A DNA stretch of 64,000 bases from the NCBI RefSeq assembly GCF_001425205.1, contig NZ_LMDW01000020.1, forward strand, positions 314,489-378,488, in the 5' to 3' direction. The DNA is from Variovorax sp. Root411. GTDB lineage: Bacteria > Pseudomonadota > Gammaproteobacteria > Burkholderiales > Burkholderiaceae_C. The position numbers were made by a program, and so were the translations under genes. Of the stretch, positions 39,836-48,976 are shown one piece after another. Below the pieces are notes generated by a model. The model was not told the origin of the DNA. It worked only from the letters and a program-made list of their open reading frames with translations, and searched no databases. Numbering within the stretch: the first letter of the stretch is position 1; each line of letters begins with the position of its first letter.

Positions 39836-41032
39836 CTAGTTCCTCGGCAGCGGGCCACCCTTGCGGTGGAAGTAGACAAGTTCCGCCACCCGCCGCATCT
39901 GCGGCGTACCCAGCAAGTGGTTGAACACCCAGTCGCTCTGGAAATGGTCGAAGGCCCAGCGCAGCGTGCGCTTGAGGCGAAAACCGGGGTAGCTGCGCAC
40001 GAACCACGTGGCGGGGTCGCCGGCTTCACGGCGCACGAAGCGCGCCACCGCCTCGCCCGCGCGCTGGCCGTGCAGCAGCGCCGTGTGGATGCCGCCTGCC
40101 GTCACCGGCGACACCATGCCGGCCGCGTCGCCCACCAGCAGCGCCCGTTCCCGCGCCACCACCGGCAGCACGCCACCGCACGGGATCATGCCCGCGCGCA
40201 CCGCGACCGGCGGCGCTTCGCCTGGCGTGACCACGGGTGCGATCTTGCGCAGTAGCGGGTCGAGCTTCAGCGCCCCGGCGTCGCTGCGCACCATGCGACG
40301 CGCCAGCCCGATCTGGCTCACGCCCACCCCTTCGAGCGCCCAGCCGATGTAGCCGGGCGCGAGCTGGCGATCGACGAAACAATGCAGCAGGCCGGGTGCC
40401 ATGCGTGCACCCTGGTATTCGTGCTCGACGCCGTAGAGAAAGCGCGTGTTGCGCGACAGGCCCAGTGCCTTGGCAACACGCGAATGCGGGCCGTCGGCGC
40501 CCACGAGGTAAGTAGCGGTGATGCATGCGCCCTGTGTCACAGGCACCTCCCACCGGCCGTTGACCCACAGCGCCTGCTCGAGCAGCGTGCCAAGCTGCAC
40601 GTCCACACCGCAGGAGCGCGTCGAATCCACCATCCAGTCGAGCAGCGCCGGCGCGTCGGTGGCCCAGAACCAGTAGCCCGGCGCATGCAGGTCGACATGG
40701 CGCATGTTGGGGGCGTAAAGCCGCACCCCTTCGATGCGTCGCACGAGCGCGGGCGGCACCTCGGCCAGCCATGGAACGCTGTCGACCGCGTCCTTGACGA
40801 TGATGCCGGTGGTGTGGAGCTTGGCGCCGGCGCTGGTCTTCTTCTCCAGCACCCTCACGCTGAGGCCCGCAAGGGCGGCGGCCCGTGCACAGGCCAGGCC
40901 GGCAAAGCTTGCGCCCACGACGAGAAGATCGACCTTGACGCTGCCTGAACCGTTGCCCGCTATGGGCACCGGGGCCGGCTCGGCGGAAGAAGAAGAGGCG
41001 GGGGGAGAAAAGAAACAGGAAGAGGTATGCAT
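39836..41032 (-). CDS. FAD-dependent oxidoreductase of the geranylgeranyl-reductase type
   Basis: Flavoprotein of about 398 aa. The FAD dinucleotide motif is VVGASFAGLACARAAALAGL followed by VLEKK; YLVGADGPHSRVAKALGL and LLVGDAAGMVSPVTAGGIHTALLHG complete the GR2/squalene-epoxidase-like fold. Substrate is probably a prenyl or hydrophobic ring compound, by family only. The ATG at 41032 gives a 40-residue Ser/Pro-rich leader before the Rossmann fold; a later in-frame GTG just before KVDLLVVG could be the real start. Confidence 0.8.
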   Translation of the reverse strand: MHTSSCFFSPPASSSSAEPAPVPIAGNGSGSVKVDLLVVGASFAGLACARAAALAGLSVRVLEKKTSAGAKLHTTGIIVKDAVDSVPWLAEVPPALVRRIEGVRLYAPNMRHVDLHAPGYWFWATDAPALLDWMVDSTRSCGVDVQLGTLLEQALWVNGRWEVPVTQGACITATYLVGADGPHSRVAKALGLSRNTRFLYGVEHEYQGARMAPGLLHCFVDRQLAPGYIGWALEGVGVSQIGLARRMVRSDAGALKLDPLLRKIAPVVTPGEAPPVAVRAGMIPCGGVLPVVARERALLVGDAAGMVSPVTAGGIHTALLHGQRAGEAVARFVRREAGDPATWFVRSYPGFRLKRTLRWAFDHFQSDWVFNHLLGTPQMRRVAELVYFHRKGGPLPRN

Positions 41033-41125
41033 GGGCTGCTGACTTGAAGCAATGCGCACCGCGTTCTGCGATGCGCATGCGAAGTTAGCAACCCTCTGTG
41101 CGTGCGGCGTGAAGCCCGCGTGAAC

Positions 41126-41296
41126 TCAGGAAGGATCCTTGCTGCGCGTGCGGCTCACTGCGCTGAAGATGCCGATGCCCAGCAGGATCACCAAACCGAT
41201 GCCAATGTAGAGCGAGGGTACGCCGGCAACGGATGCACCCCAGGCGACGCCGCCCAGGAAAATCAAGAAACCGATCAGGTAGAGCGCGAAAGACAT
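41126..41296 (-). CDS. Small two-helix membrane protein
   Basis: A 56-aa protein made of two transmembrane helices (FALYLIGFLIFLGGVAWGASV and LYIGIGLVILLGIGIFSAV) and a basic tail (SRTRSKDPS). The ATG at 41296 is preceded by a good AAGGA site. Function unknown. It resembles short integral membrane proteins often seen upstream of stress genes. The 93-nt gap to the FAD reductase holds nothing recognisable. Confidence 0.75.
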   Translation of the reverse strand: MSFALYLIGFLIFLGGVAWGASVAGVPSLYIGIGLVILLGIGIFSAVSRTRSKDPS

Positions 41297-41507
41297 GGTC
41301 GTTCCTTCGAAGAGCCGAGATGCCTTGAAGTATTCCGAGCGGCGCCGCCCGCTGCACCGGTGCGCGCCTACTGTGCGTGTGGGAGCTTGCCTACCCTGTG
41401 GGTGGGACGGTCGACACCGAAATCGCGGCAATCGCCGGGTGCGAGCTGGAAGTGCTCGTCGCCGTAGTTATCCTCATATATCGAACAGCATTCCCGCGAG
41501 GAACACC
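41297..41507. other. Intergenic region between the small membrane protein and the GNAT gene
   Basis: 211 nt without a supported gene, between two divergent starts, so promoters for both should lie here. TATATCGAA near 41476-41486 is AT-rich and lies close to the GNAT gene. I could not place paired promoter boxes. Confidence 0.4.
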
Positions 41508-42029
41508 ATGCGTCTCATCCCCTGCACCGAAGAAGCCCACGCCACCGCGATCCTGGCCATCCTCAACGAGGCCATCGTTGCCTCCACGGCGCTGTACGAC
41601 TACAAGCCGCGCACGCCCGAGAACATGGTCGCGTGGTTCGCCACCAAGCGCGCCAACGGATTCCCGGTGGTCGGCGCCGTGGACGATGCAGGCAAGCTGC
41701 TGGGCTTCGCAAGCTATGGCGCTTTCCGCGCCTTTCCCGCCTACAAGTACACGGTGGAGCACTCGGTCTACGTCGACAGCGCGCACCGCGGCGAGGGCCT
41801 GGGCCGCACGCTGATGGAGGCGATCATTGCCGAGGCGACCGCGCGCGACGTGCACGTGATGGTCGGCGCCATCGATGCCGCCAACGCCGGCAGCATCGGA
41901 CTGCACGAGCGCCTTGGCTTCGAGCATTCGGGCACCGTGCGGCAGGCCGGCTTCAAGTTCGGCCGCTGGCTCGACGTGGCCTTCTACCAGCGCATTCTTG
42001 CGACGCCGCTGAACCCGGTGGACGGCTAG
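41508..42029 (+). CDS. GNAT-family N-acetyltransferase (phosphinothricin/methionine sulfoximine type)
   Basis: GNAT acetyltransferase of 173 aa. Acetyl-CoA binding motif A is VYVDSAHRGEGLGRTLMEAII; motif B follows with IDAANAGSIGLHERLGFEHSGT and the family ending GFKFGRWLDVAFYQRIL. Related enzymes acetylate phosphinothricin, methionine sulfoximine or similar amino-acid analogues. The substrate here is not determined. Its 3' end overlaps the convergent DUF3237 gene by 4 nt. Confidence 0.87.
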   Translation: MRLIPCTEEAHATAILAILNEAIVASTALYDYKPRTPENMVAWFATKRANGFPVVGAVDDAGKLLGFASYGAFRAFPAYKYTVEHSVYVDSAHRGEGLGRTLMEAIIAEATARDVHVMVGAIDAANAGSIGLHERLGFEHSGTVRQAGFKFGRWLDVAFYQRILATPLNPVDG

Positions 42030-42502
42030 ACCAGCGTGTAGAAGCGCATCATCACTTCGGCAGGGTGTCGAATACCGGCGCCGATGAACATGCGCTCGTT
42101 GATCCACCGCAGCGAAGGCGACGCGGTCTCGAAGCGCGGGCTGCAGCGGAAGTACACCTGCGACGGATCGACCGGTTCGCCGCGCAGCAGCCTGCCCATC
42201 ACCTCGGGCGAGGCCGAGCGCACTGCGTGGTTCTGCACGTAGACCAGATCGCCCGCATCGGTCTCGAGGCCGTAGCGCGCATCGAGTTCGGAGTGCGTGT
42301 CGCTCACGATCAGCTGGAAGTCGCTGCCGCCCGGCAACACGCGCGCGCGCCAGCCGTGGCCGATGGCCTCGCCCCCAGTGATCGGCACCACGCGGCGCAG
42401 CCCGCGCTGGCTGCTGCCCAGCACCTGCGGCAGGCCCACCTCGACGCGCAGGTCGGCGAAGTGCTCGAGCGCAGGGGCTGCGATGGAGTCGAACACGCTC
42501 AT
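42026..42502 (-). CDS. DUF3237 domain protein
   Basis: A 158-aa soluble protein matching DUF3237: LRVEVGLPQVLGSSQRGLRRVVPI, GGEAIGHGWRARVLPGGSDF and VYFRCSPRFETASPSLRWINERMF. The family is a small beta barrel of unknown enzymatic role that is often near aromatic or xenobiotic degradation genes. It lies 13 nt before the aldo/keto reductase gene end and may be co-transcribed with it on the minus strand. Confidence 0.88.
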   Translation of the reverse strand: MSVFDSIAAPALEHFADLRVEVGLPQVLGSSQRGLRRVVPITGGEAIGHGWRARVLPGGSDFQLIVSDTHSELDARYGLETDAGDLVYVQNHAVRSASPEVMGRLLRGEPVDPSQVYFRCSPRFETASPSLRWINERMFIGAGIRHPAEVMMRFYTLV

Positions 42503-42515
42503 TGCCGTTGGCCGT

Positions 42516-43487
42516 TCAGGCTGCGGGTTGGGTTTCGGCGCTGGCGCGGTCGAGCATTTCGACGGTGCCTGCGTCGAGCTTCAGCTGCGTCGCGATCACG
42601 AGCTCTTCGAGCTGCCCGATGGAGGTTGCGCTGGCGATGGGCGCCGTCACGCCCGGCCGCGCGATCTGCCACGCAATGGCGACCTGGCCCGGCTTGGCGT
42701 TGTACTGCTGGGCCACCTTGTCGAGCGCGTCGAGAATGCGCAGGCCGCGCTCGTTGAGGTATTTCTTGGTGGTGTTGGCGCCGCGCGCGCTCTTGGCCGC
42801 ATCAGCCTCGGTGCGGTACTTGCCCGTGAGGAAGCCGGCCGCCAACGCGTAGAAGTTGATCACGCCCACCTCGCGCTTCAGGCACAGCGGCTCCAGCGCG
42901 TCCTCGAACACGGCGCGGTCGTACAGGTTGTACAGCGGCTGCAGGCTTTCATAGCGCGCGATGCCCAGGCGCTCCGACACGTCGAGCGCCTCGGCCAGCC
43001 GCGGTGCGCTGTAGTTCGAAGCGCCGATGGCGCGGACCTTGCCTTCCTTGATCAGCTTGTCGAAGGCGCCGAGCGACTCCTCGAGCGGCGTGTTGGCATC
43101 ATCGTCGTGCGACTGGTAGAGGTCGATGTAGTCCGTCTGCAAGCGCTTGAGCGAGGCCTCGACGGCTTCGCGGATGTAAGCGGGCGACAAGCCCGACTTG
43201 CCTTCGCCCATCGGCTTGCCGACCTTGGTGGCCAGCACCACGCGGTTGCGCTTGCCGCTCTGCTTGAGCCATTTGCCGATGATGGTCTCGGACTCGCCAC
43301 CGGTGTGGCCCGGCACCCATGCCGAATAGACGTCGGCGGTATCGACGAAGTTGAACCCCGCGTCCAGCCAGGCATCGAGCAGCTTGAACGACGCCGCTTC
43401 GTCGACGGTCCAGCCGAACACGTTGCCGCCGAAGGCGAGCGGAGAAACCTGGAGGCCGGAGCGGCCGAGTGGGCGAAGTTGCGACAT
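42516..43487 (-). CDS. Aldo/keto reductase
   Basis: NADPH-dependent TIM-barrel reductase of 323 aa. The catalytic tetrad is visible as Asp and Tyr in VDTADVYSAW, Lys in LATKVGKPMG and His in DLYQSHDDD. N-terminal RPLGRSGLQVSPLAFGGNVFG is typical of the YajO/Tas-like branch. The ATG at 43487 is chosen because it starts the conserved LRPLGRSG; the longer frame upstream has no support. Substrate unknown. Confidence 0.9.
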   Translation of the reverse strand: MSQLRPLGRSGLQVSPLAFGGNVFGWTVDEAASFKLLDAWLDAGFNFVDTADVYSAWVPGHTGGESETIIGKWLKQSGKRNRVVLATKVGKPMGEGKSGLSPAYIREAVEASLKRLQTDYIDLYQSHDDDANTPLEESLGAFDKLIKEGKVRAIGASNYSAPRLAEALDVSERLGIARYESLQPLYNLYDRAVFEDALEPLCLKREVGVINFYALAAGFLTGKYRTEADAAKSARGANTTKKYLNERGLRILDALDKVAQQYNAKPGQVAIAWQIARPGVTAPIASATSIGQLEELVIATQLKLDAGTVEMLDRASAETQPAA

Positions 43488-43534
43488 GTCGAGGTGTTCC
43501 TGAGTAAACGAAGGAATGCGAAAGATGAGAGCGG

Positions 43535-44134
43535 TCAGACGAAGCCCACGGCGCCCAGCACCGCTCCGGCGCCGAGCAGCCAGAGCAGGTGGATGCGCGT
43601 GCGCCAGACGATAAGCGCGGTCGCGCCGCTGAGCAGCCACAGGTGCCATGCAGGCGCATTGCCCGCATGGTTACCTGCCGCCAGCACCCAGCCGGTGGCG
43701 ATCAGCAGGCCCACGACCACGGGGGCCATGCCCTGCTTGAAGGCGCGCACCTCGCGCCGTGTGCGGTTGCGGTGGCCCCAGCGCGTGGCGAAGTAGGTGA
43801 GGGTGGTGCTCGGCAGCATGATGCCGACCATGGTGACCATCAGCCCGAAAAAACCCAGCAGCCAAGCCGAGGGCCCGGCCCCGATGCCGCCGCCCGCGTT
43901 GAGCCCCACGTTCCAGCCCATCAGCGCCACGAACAGCACGTTGGGTCCGGGCGCAGCCTGCGCGATGGCAACGGAAGAGCTGAACTGCGCATCGGTGAGC
44001 CAGCCGTTCTGGGCCACGAGGTAGCGGTGCATGTCAGGCACCGTGGTGATGGCGCCGCTGATCGACAGCAGCGACAGCAGCATGTATTGCCCGAACAGCG
44101 CCAGCCAGTCGTGCCATTGCATCGCGATGCTCAT
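43535..44134 (-). CDS. Chromate transporter, C-terminal half protein
   Basis: CHR-family membrane protein of 199 aa with the signature VAIAQAAPGPNVLFVALMGWNVG and about six predicted transmembrane segments. Together with the upstream gene it makes a heterodimeric version of the two-domain ChrA transporter. Start ATG at 44134 overlaps the stop of its partner by 4 nt (TCAT on the plus strand). Substrate could be chromate/sulfate, by family. Confidence 0.88.
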   Translation of the reverse strand: MSIAMQWHDWLALFGQYMLLSLLSISGAITTVPDMHRYLVAQNGWLTDAQFSSSVAIAQAAPGPNVLFVALMGWNVGLNAGGGIGAGPSAWLLGFFGLMVTMVGIMLPSTTLTYFATRWGHRNRTRREVRAFKQGMAPVVVGLLIATGWVLAAGNHAGNAPAWHLWLLSGATALIVWRTRIHLLWLLGAGAVLGAVGFV

Positions 44135-44700
44135 GCGGGGATTTTCTTCCAGGTCCACACGCAGGCCACGCCGCCCACCACCAGCAGCACCCAGCCGAGC
44201 GGGATCTTGAGCACCACGATGGCCACGAACACCAGCGCCATGAAGGCGAGGCAGGCCGCGAAGCCCAGGGGGTGCTTGCGCAGCTGCGGCACCAGCTTGA
44301 TGCCGGTCGCGGCGATCAGCCCACCCGACACCGCGCCCATGCCGCGCAGCGCCGCCGCCACCTGCGGGTTGCCGGCGTAGTGCGCGTACAGCACGGCCAG
44401 CGCAAGGATGACGACCAGCGGAATGGCCAGCATGCCAGCGACGGCGGCGAGCGCTCCGCGCAGGCCGAAGTAGCGGTCGCCGATCATCAGGCCGAGGTTG
44501 ATCACGTTGGGCCCAGGCATCACCTGCGCCACGGCCCAGTCTTCGAGAAACTGCTCGGGCGTGAGCCATTTCTTCTTCTCGACCATCTCGCGCTGGACGA
44601 TGGCGAGCACGCCGCCAAAGCCCTGCAGCGCGAGCCAAGTGAACGAAAGGAACAGGTCGCGTGGCGATCGGGGCTGGGCGGCGGGGGGAGACGGGTGCAT
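44131..44700 (-). CDS. Chromate transporter, N-terminal half protein
   Basis: CHR-family protein of 189 aa: FTWLALQGFGGVLAIVQREMVEKKKW at the start and WAVAQVMPGPNVINLGLMIGDRYF as the signature. It pairs with the 4-nt-overlapping downstream CHR gene (short-chain type). In two-gene ChrA systems the two halves insert in opposite orientation. No chrB or chrR regulator is next to it, so inducible chromate resistance is not assured. Confidence 0.88.
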   Translation of the reverse strand: MHPSPPAAQPRSPRDLFLSFTWLALQGFGGVLAIVQREMVEKKKWLTPEQFLEDWAVAQVMPGPNVINLGLMIGDRYFGLRGALAAVAGMLAIPLVVILALAVLYAHYAGNPQVAAALRGMGAVSGGLIAATGIKLVPQLRKHPLGFAACLAFMALVFVAIVVLKIPLGWVLLVVGGVACVWTWKKIPA

Positions 44701-44785
44701 GTGGAGCGATTATCGTAGGCAGGCTTTCAACTCGCCGGGCATCGGACTGACACGGCGCCGGGCGGCTTCACGGAGACACTTCCGC

Positions 44786-45709
44786 ATGCTCATGCAACTG
44801 CGCGCACTCTTCAGTCTTTGCCAGAGGGCCTTCAATTCCTGGTCGAACGACTATGCGCCAAGCATGGGTGCGGCGCTGGCGTACTACACGGTGTTCTCGA
44901 TCGCGCCGCTGCTGCTGATCGTGATCTCGGTGGCCGGCCTGGTGTTCGGGGAAGAGGCTGCGCGCGGCGAAATCTTCGCGCAACTCGCCGGGCTCATGGG
45001 CGCACAGGGCGCGGCGGCGGTGCAGGGCATGCTGCAGGCCGTCAACAAGCCGGCCGAGGGCATCGTCGCCACGGCGATCGGCCTCGGGCTGGTGGTAGTG
45101 GGCGCCACCACCGTCTTCGGTGAGCTGCAGGATGCGCTCGACCGCATCTGGCGCGCGCCGGCCCGCGTCGAGAACAAGGGACTGTTCAACATGCTGCGCG
45201 TGCGGATGCTGTCGTTCGGCATGATCATGGGCATCGGCTTCCTGCTCATGGTGTCGCTGGTGGCGAGTGCTGCGCTCGCGGCCCTGGGCAAGTGGTGGTC
45301 GCCGGTGTTCGGTGCGTGGGAGACCACGGCCCAGGTCGTCAACTTCGTGTTCAGCTTCGCGATGGTCACGGTGATCTTCGCGATGATCTACAAGATCATG
45401 CCGCGTGCCAAGGTCGAGTGGAGCGACGTGTGGGTGGGTGCGGCGGTCACTGCGCTGCTCTTTACCGTGGGCAAGCACCTCATCGGTCTGTACATCGGCA
45501 AGAGCAGCGTGGCCTCGGGCTACGGGGCAGCGGGCTCGCTGGTGGTGGTGCTGGTGTGGGTGTACTACTCGGCGCAGATCTTCCTGCTGGGAGCCGAGTT
45601 CACCTGGGTCTATGCGCGCACCTACGGCTCGATGAAGGACGCCAAGGGCGCGGGCGACCTGAATCCGTCGCCGACGCGCGAAGCGCCGCTGCCGCACAAC
45701 GACGCCTGA
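44786..45709 (+). CDS. YihY/virulence factor BrkB family membrane protein
   Basis: Integral membrane protein of 307 aa, about six helices, formerly mis-annotated as RNase BN. Family motifs are APSMGAALAYYTVFSIAPLLL, a FGELQDALDRIWR loop and GAAGSLVVVLVWVYYSAQIFLLGAEFTWVYA. Likely envelope function; its substrate is unknown. The ATG at 44786 was chosen; a second at 44792 is equally possible. It ends convergently 3 nt before the DUF924 gene. Confidence 0.87.
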   Translation: MLMQLRALFSLCQRAFNSWSNDYAPSMGAALAYYTVFSIAPLLLIVISVAGLVFGEEAARGEIFAQLAGLMGAQGAAAVQGMLQAVNKPAEGIVATAIGLGLVVVGATTVFGELQDALDRIWRAPARVENKGLFNMLRVRMLSFGMIMGIGFLLMVSLVASAALAALGKWWSPVFGAWETTAQVVNFVFSFAMVTVIFAMIYKIMPRAKVEWSDVWVGAAVTALLFTVGKHLIGLYIGKSSVASGYGAAGSLVVVLVWVYYSAQIFLLGAEFTWVYARTYGSMKDAKGAGDLNPSPTREAPLPHNDA

Positions 45710-45712
45710 GCG

Positions 45713-46264
45713 TCAGCCGGCAAAGCCGCCTTCGTCGAGAAAGCCCTGTTCTTCCGCCGTGCTGCTGCGCCCGAGCATCCCGTTGCGGTGCGGGAAGCGG
45801 CCGAAGCGCGCAATGATGTCGCGGTGCAGCACCGCATAGCGCTGCGTGTTGGCGTCGAGCGCCGCGTTGAGTTCGACCGAGCGTTCCTGCTCGGCCAGCA
45901 TCTCGGAGTGCATGAAGGGCAAGTAGAAGAAGGGGCGCAGCGCCGGCTCGCACTGCCGGTCGAAGCCCGCAGCTACGGCCTGCTTCGCCACGGCCAGCGC
46001 CTTGCCGTCGGTGGCCAGCATGTGCGGATTGCCGCGCCAGGTGTTGCGAGGGAACTGGTCGAGCAGCACCAGCAGGGCCAGTGCGCCTTCGGCATCGGAG
46101 GTCCAGTGGTCGAGTTCGCCGCGGGCTGCTGCCTGATGGGCTTGCGAGAAGCGGGCGGCGAAGTCGGCGTCGAAGGCGTCGTTCTTGGCAAACCAGCGGC
46201 CGGGGCCGGCTTCGCGCCAGAAATCGGCCACGTCGCGGGCGCTGGGGAGGGCATTGGAAGTCAT
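45713..46264 (-). CDS. DUF924 family protein
   Basis: A 183-aa helical protein of DUF924 (TPR-like, alpha-helical bundle). The hallmark LVLLDQFPRNTWRGNPHMLATDGKAL is present, as is FYLPFMHSEMLAEQERSVEL and the tail HRNGMLGRSSTAEEQGFLDEGGFAG. Function unknown; widespread in proteobacteria. The start is the ATG at 46264 (MTSNALP). Confidence 0.9.
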   Translation of the reverse strand: MTSNALPSARDVADFWREAGPGRWFAKNDAFDADFAARFSQAHQAAARGELDHWTSDAEGALALLVLLDQFPRNTWRGNPHMLATDGKALAVAKQAVAAGFDRQCEPALRPFFYLPFMHSEMLAEQERSVELNAALDANTQRYAVLHRDIIARFGRFPHRNGMLGRSSTAEEQGFLDEGGFAG

Positions 46265-46381
46265 CGCCGCATTCTCTTTCAGCCGCCTGGGAACCATCAA
46301 AGTCGGGGTGGTGGCCGACAAGACAAGACGCGCGGCGCTGCCTATGCTGTGGAGGTTTTCATAACTCAGGAGATCAAGCTC

Positions 46382-46831
46382 ATGACCAAATATGGCACCC
46401 TTTTGCGCGCAGCCGTCGTCACCGCGGTGGCCAGTGCCGCGCTGGTCGGCTGCGGAATGATGTCGAAGTCGAATGTCGCGAGCTTCAGCGGCGCGATGAA
46501 CGCAGCCAGCGAAGTCCCGCCCAACATGACGCGCGGCAGCGGCATGGCCGAGGCCTGGCTCAACCGCGACACCAACGTGCTCAAGTACAAGATCACCTAC
46601 ACCGGCCTGAGCGGTCCGGCCACCATGGCGCATTTCCACGGCCCGGCCGCCGCCGGCGCCAATGCCGGCGTGGTACTGCCCTTCGCCAACCCGGCGAGCC
46701 CAATCGAAGGCCAGGCCACGCTCACGCCGGCACAGGCCGCCGACCTGGCCGCGGGCAAGTGGTACGCCAACGTGCACACCGCGGCCAACCCGGGTGGCGA
46801 GATCCGCGGACAGATGCTGCCGAAGATGTGA
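46382..46831 (+). CDS. CHRD-domain lipoprotein
   Basis: A 149-aa predicted lipoprotein: signal with lipobox LVGC (Cys24) and one CHRD domain (FSGAMNAASEVPPNMTRGSGMAEAWL, followed by FHGPAAAGANAGVVLPF and VHTAANPGGEIRGQM). CHRD is a beta-sheet domain also found in chordin; the His and Asn motifs are conserved. Role is unknown, perhaps envelope or surface binding. A GGAG site (AGGAGATC) lies before the ATG. A hairpin follows the gene. Confidence 0.85.
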   Translation: MTKYGTLLRAAVVTAVASAALVGCGMMSKSNVASFSGAMNAASEVPPNMTRGSGMAEAWLNRDTNVLKYKITYTGLSGPATMAHFHGPAAAGANAGVVLPFANPASPIEGQATLTPAQAADLAAGKWYANVHTAANPGGEIRGQMLPKM

Positions 46832-46838
46832 CATCGTT

Positions 46839-46860
46839 CCAGGGGCACAACGGCCCCTGG
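46839..46860 (+). terminator. Hairpin after the CHRD gene
   Basis: CCAGGGGC and GCCCCTGG form a perfect 8-bp stem around ACAACG, 7 nt after the stop codon. There is no T-tract, so termination is uncertain; it may instead stabilise the 3' end. Confidence 0.4.
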
Positions 46861-46897
46861 TCAGGTTGGCGTCGCGGGGCTGGTGTCAAATGAACGA

Positions 46898-48103
46898 ATG
46901 ACGACACCACCCAATAAGAAAATCCGTGCCGCCTCCAAACCCCTCGACCCATTCGCTTCGCGCCGCGAAGACATGCGCACCGCCCGCAAGGCGCTGGTGC
47001 TGCAGGGCGGGGGTGCGCTCGGCGCCTACCAGGCCGGCGTGTATGCAGCGCTCAGCGAAACCGAACTGCAGCCGCACTGGATCGCAGGCGTTTCCATTGG
47101 CGCCATCAACGCAGCGCTGATCGCGGGCAATGCGCCCGAACGCCGGGTCGACCGGTTGCGCGAGTTCTGGCACCTGGTGTCTTCGGGCCCTTCACAGCGC
47201 CTGCCTTCATGGCTCGGCGACCGGGCAACGCAGAACCAGTACAGCGCGACGATGGCCTCGCTGCTCGGCATTCCCGGCTTCTTCGAACCTCGCTACTCGC
47301 CGGCCTTCCTGATGGGCGGCGCGGCGCCGCTGCTGAGCTACTACGACACCTCGCCGCTGAAGGCCACGCTCGAGCGGCTGGTGGACTTCGACCGCATCAA
47401 TGCCTGCGAAGCGCGCTTCAGCGTGGGCGCGGTCAACGTGCGCACCGGCAACTCGGTGTACTTCGACAACACGCGCCAGCGCATCGGGCCCGAGCACATC
47501 ATGGCCAGCGGCGCGCTGCCGCCGGGCTTCGCGCCGGTGAGCATCGACGGCGACGATTACTGGGACGGCGGCATCGTGTCGAACACGCCGCTGCAGTACG
47601 TGCTCGACACGCACCCGCGCTCCGAGTCGCTGGTGGTGCTCCAGGTTGACCTGTTCAATGCGCGCGGCGAGATGCCGCGCACCATGGCGGGCGTGATGGA
47701 GCGGCAGAAGGACATCACGTATTCGAGCCGCACCCGCATGAACACCGACGCGCTGGCCGCCAACATGAACCTGCAGCAGGCCATTGCCGACCTGATCTCC
47801 AAACTGCCGGCCAGCCTGCGCAACGACCCCAGCGTGCTCGCGGTGCAGTCGCAGCTCACGCACGAACCGATCGACATCTTCCACCTGATCTATCGCGACA
47901 AGCCCTACGAGCTGGAGTCGAAGGACTACGAGTTTTCGCGCGCCGCGGTGGAAGAGCATTGGGAATCGGGCGCGCGCGACATGCGCAATACGCTGGCCCA
48001 TCCCGAGACCCTGCGCGCCGATGCCACGGTCAACGGCGTGACCACCTTCGACCTCGGCGAACACGGTTCGGGGCGCGTCAAGCGGCCGGGCCTGTCGCGA
48101 TGA
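46898..48103 (+). CDS. Patatin-like phospholipase (RssA type, DUF3734)
   Basis: Patatin-fold hydrolase of 401 aa. The oxyanion-hole motif LQGGGALGAYQAGV is near 35-48, the nucleophile Ser66 lies in GVSIGAINA, and the catalytic Asp is in DYWDGGIVSNTP. The C-terminal extension after about 290 (MERQKDITYSSRTRMN, IFHLIYRDKPYELESKDYEFS) is the DUF3734 region. I chose the ATG at 46898; a GTG at 46883 would add five residues. It precedes adc and bdhA, an arrangement seen in PHB-forming beta-proteobacteria. Confidence 0.88.
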   Translation: MTTPPNKKIRAASKPLDPFASRREDMRTARKALVLQGGGALGAYQAGVYAALSETELQPHWIAGVSIGAINAALIAGNAPERRVDRLREFWHLVSSGPSQRLPSWLGDRATQNQYSATMASLLGIPGFFEPRYSPAFLMGGAAPLLSYYDTSPLKATLERLVDFDRINACEARFSVGAVNVRTGNSVYFDNTRQRIGPEHIMASGALPPGFAPVSIDGDDYWDGGIVSNTPLQYVLDTHPRSESLVVLQVDLFNARGEMPRTMAGVMERQKDITYSSRTRMNTDALAANMNLQQAIADLISKLPASLRNDPSVLAVQSQLTHEPIDIFHLIYRDKPYELESKDYEFSRAAVEEHWESGARDMRNTLAHPETLRADATVNGVTTFDLGEHGSGRVKRPGLSR

Positions 48104-48180
48104 CGATGAAGATGCCTCGATTCAGCCGCGGCTAAGAAACCGGCGCCAGACTGGCTGCCACTTCAACAGGAGGAATGTCC

Positions 48181-48930
48181 ATGAACATTGAAGACGTGCG
48201 GCGAACGGCATTCGCGATGCCGCTGACCAGTCCCGCTTTTCCGCCCGGCCCGTACCGGTTCGTGCGGCGCGAATTTCTCATCGTCACCTACCGCACCGAC
48301 ATGGACGCTCTGCGCGCCGTGGTGCCCGAGCCGCTCGAAGTGGTCGAGCCGCTCGTGAAGTACGAATTCATCCGCATGCCCGACTCCACCGGCTTTGGCG
48401 ACTACACCGAGTCGGGCCAGGTCATTCCGGTGCAACTGCGCACCGCCAGGGGCGTGGAGAAGGGCGCCTACGTGCACGCGATGTACCTCAACGACCATCC
48501 GCCCATTGCGGGCGGGCGCGAGCTCTGGGGTTTTCCGAAGAAGCTGGCCTCGCCGGTGCTCGACTACGAGACCGACGTGGTGGTCGGCACGCTCGACTAT
48601 GGCAAGGTACGCGTGGCCAAGGCCACGATGGGCTTCAAGCACCGCGCGCTCGAGCCCGGGCCCATCCTCGCGGGCATCGCGCAGCCGAACTTCCTGCTGA
48701 AGATCATTCCGCACGTCGACGGCACGGCCCGCATCTGCGAGCTGGTGCGCTATCACATGGTCGACGTGACGCTGCACGGCGCGTGGGCCGGCCCGGCTTC
48801 GCTCGAACTGCATCCCCATGCGCTGGCGCCGGTGGCCGACCTGCCGGTGCGCAAGGTTGAATCTGCGGTGCACTACATCGCCGACATGACGCTGGCGCTG
48901 GGCACCGTCGAGCACGACTATCTCGCCTGA
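48181..48930 (+). CDS. adc: Acetoacetate decarboxylase
   Basis: Adc family (249 aa), converting acetoacetate to acetone and CO2 through a Schiff-base lysine. [20 protein letters not shown] contains the active-site lysine (position 120 or 121) and a following Lys that tunes its pKa. [11 protein letters not shown] and [15 protein letters not shown] are further family motifs. The start is the second ATG, at 48181, because AGGAGG at 48168-48173 is 7 nt away; the ATG at 48175 would be only 1 nt away. Confidence 0.9.
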   Translation: MNIEDVRRTAFAMPLTSPAFPPGPYRFVRREFLIVTYRTDMDALRAVVPEPLEVVEPLVKYEFIRMPDSTGFGDYTESGQVIPVQLRTARGVEKGAYVHAMYLNDHPPIAGGRELWGFPKKLASPVLDYETDVVVGTLDYGKVRVAKATMGFKHRALEPGPILAGIAQPNFLLKIIPHVDGTARICELVRYHMVDVTLHGAWAGPASLELHPHALAPVADLPVRKVESAVHYIADMTLALGTVEHDYLA

Positions 48931-48976
48931 TTCCTGCAGCCTCTTTCCCACCCAACCCTCATTCAAGGAACTCACC

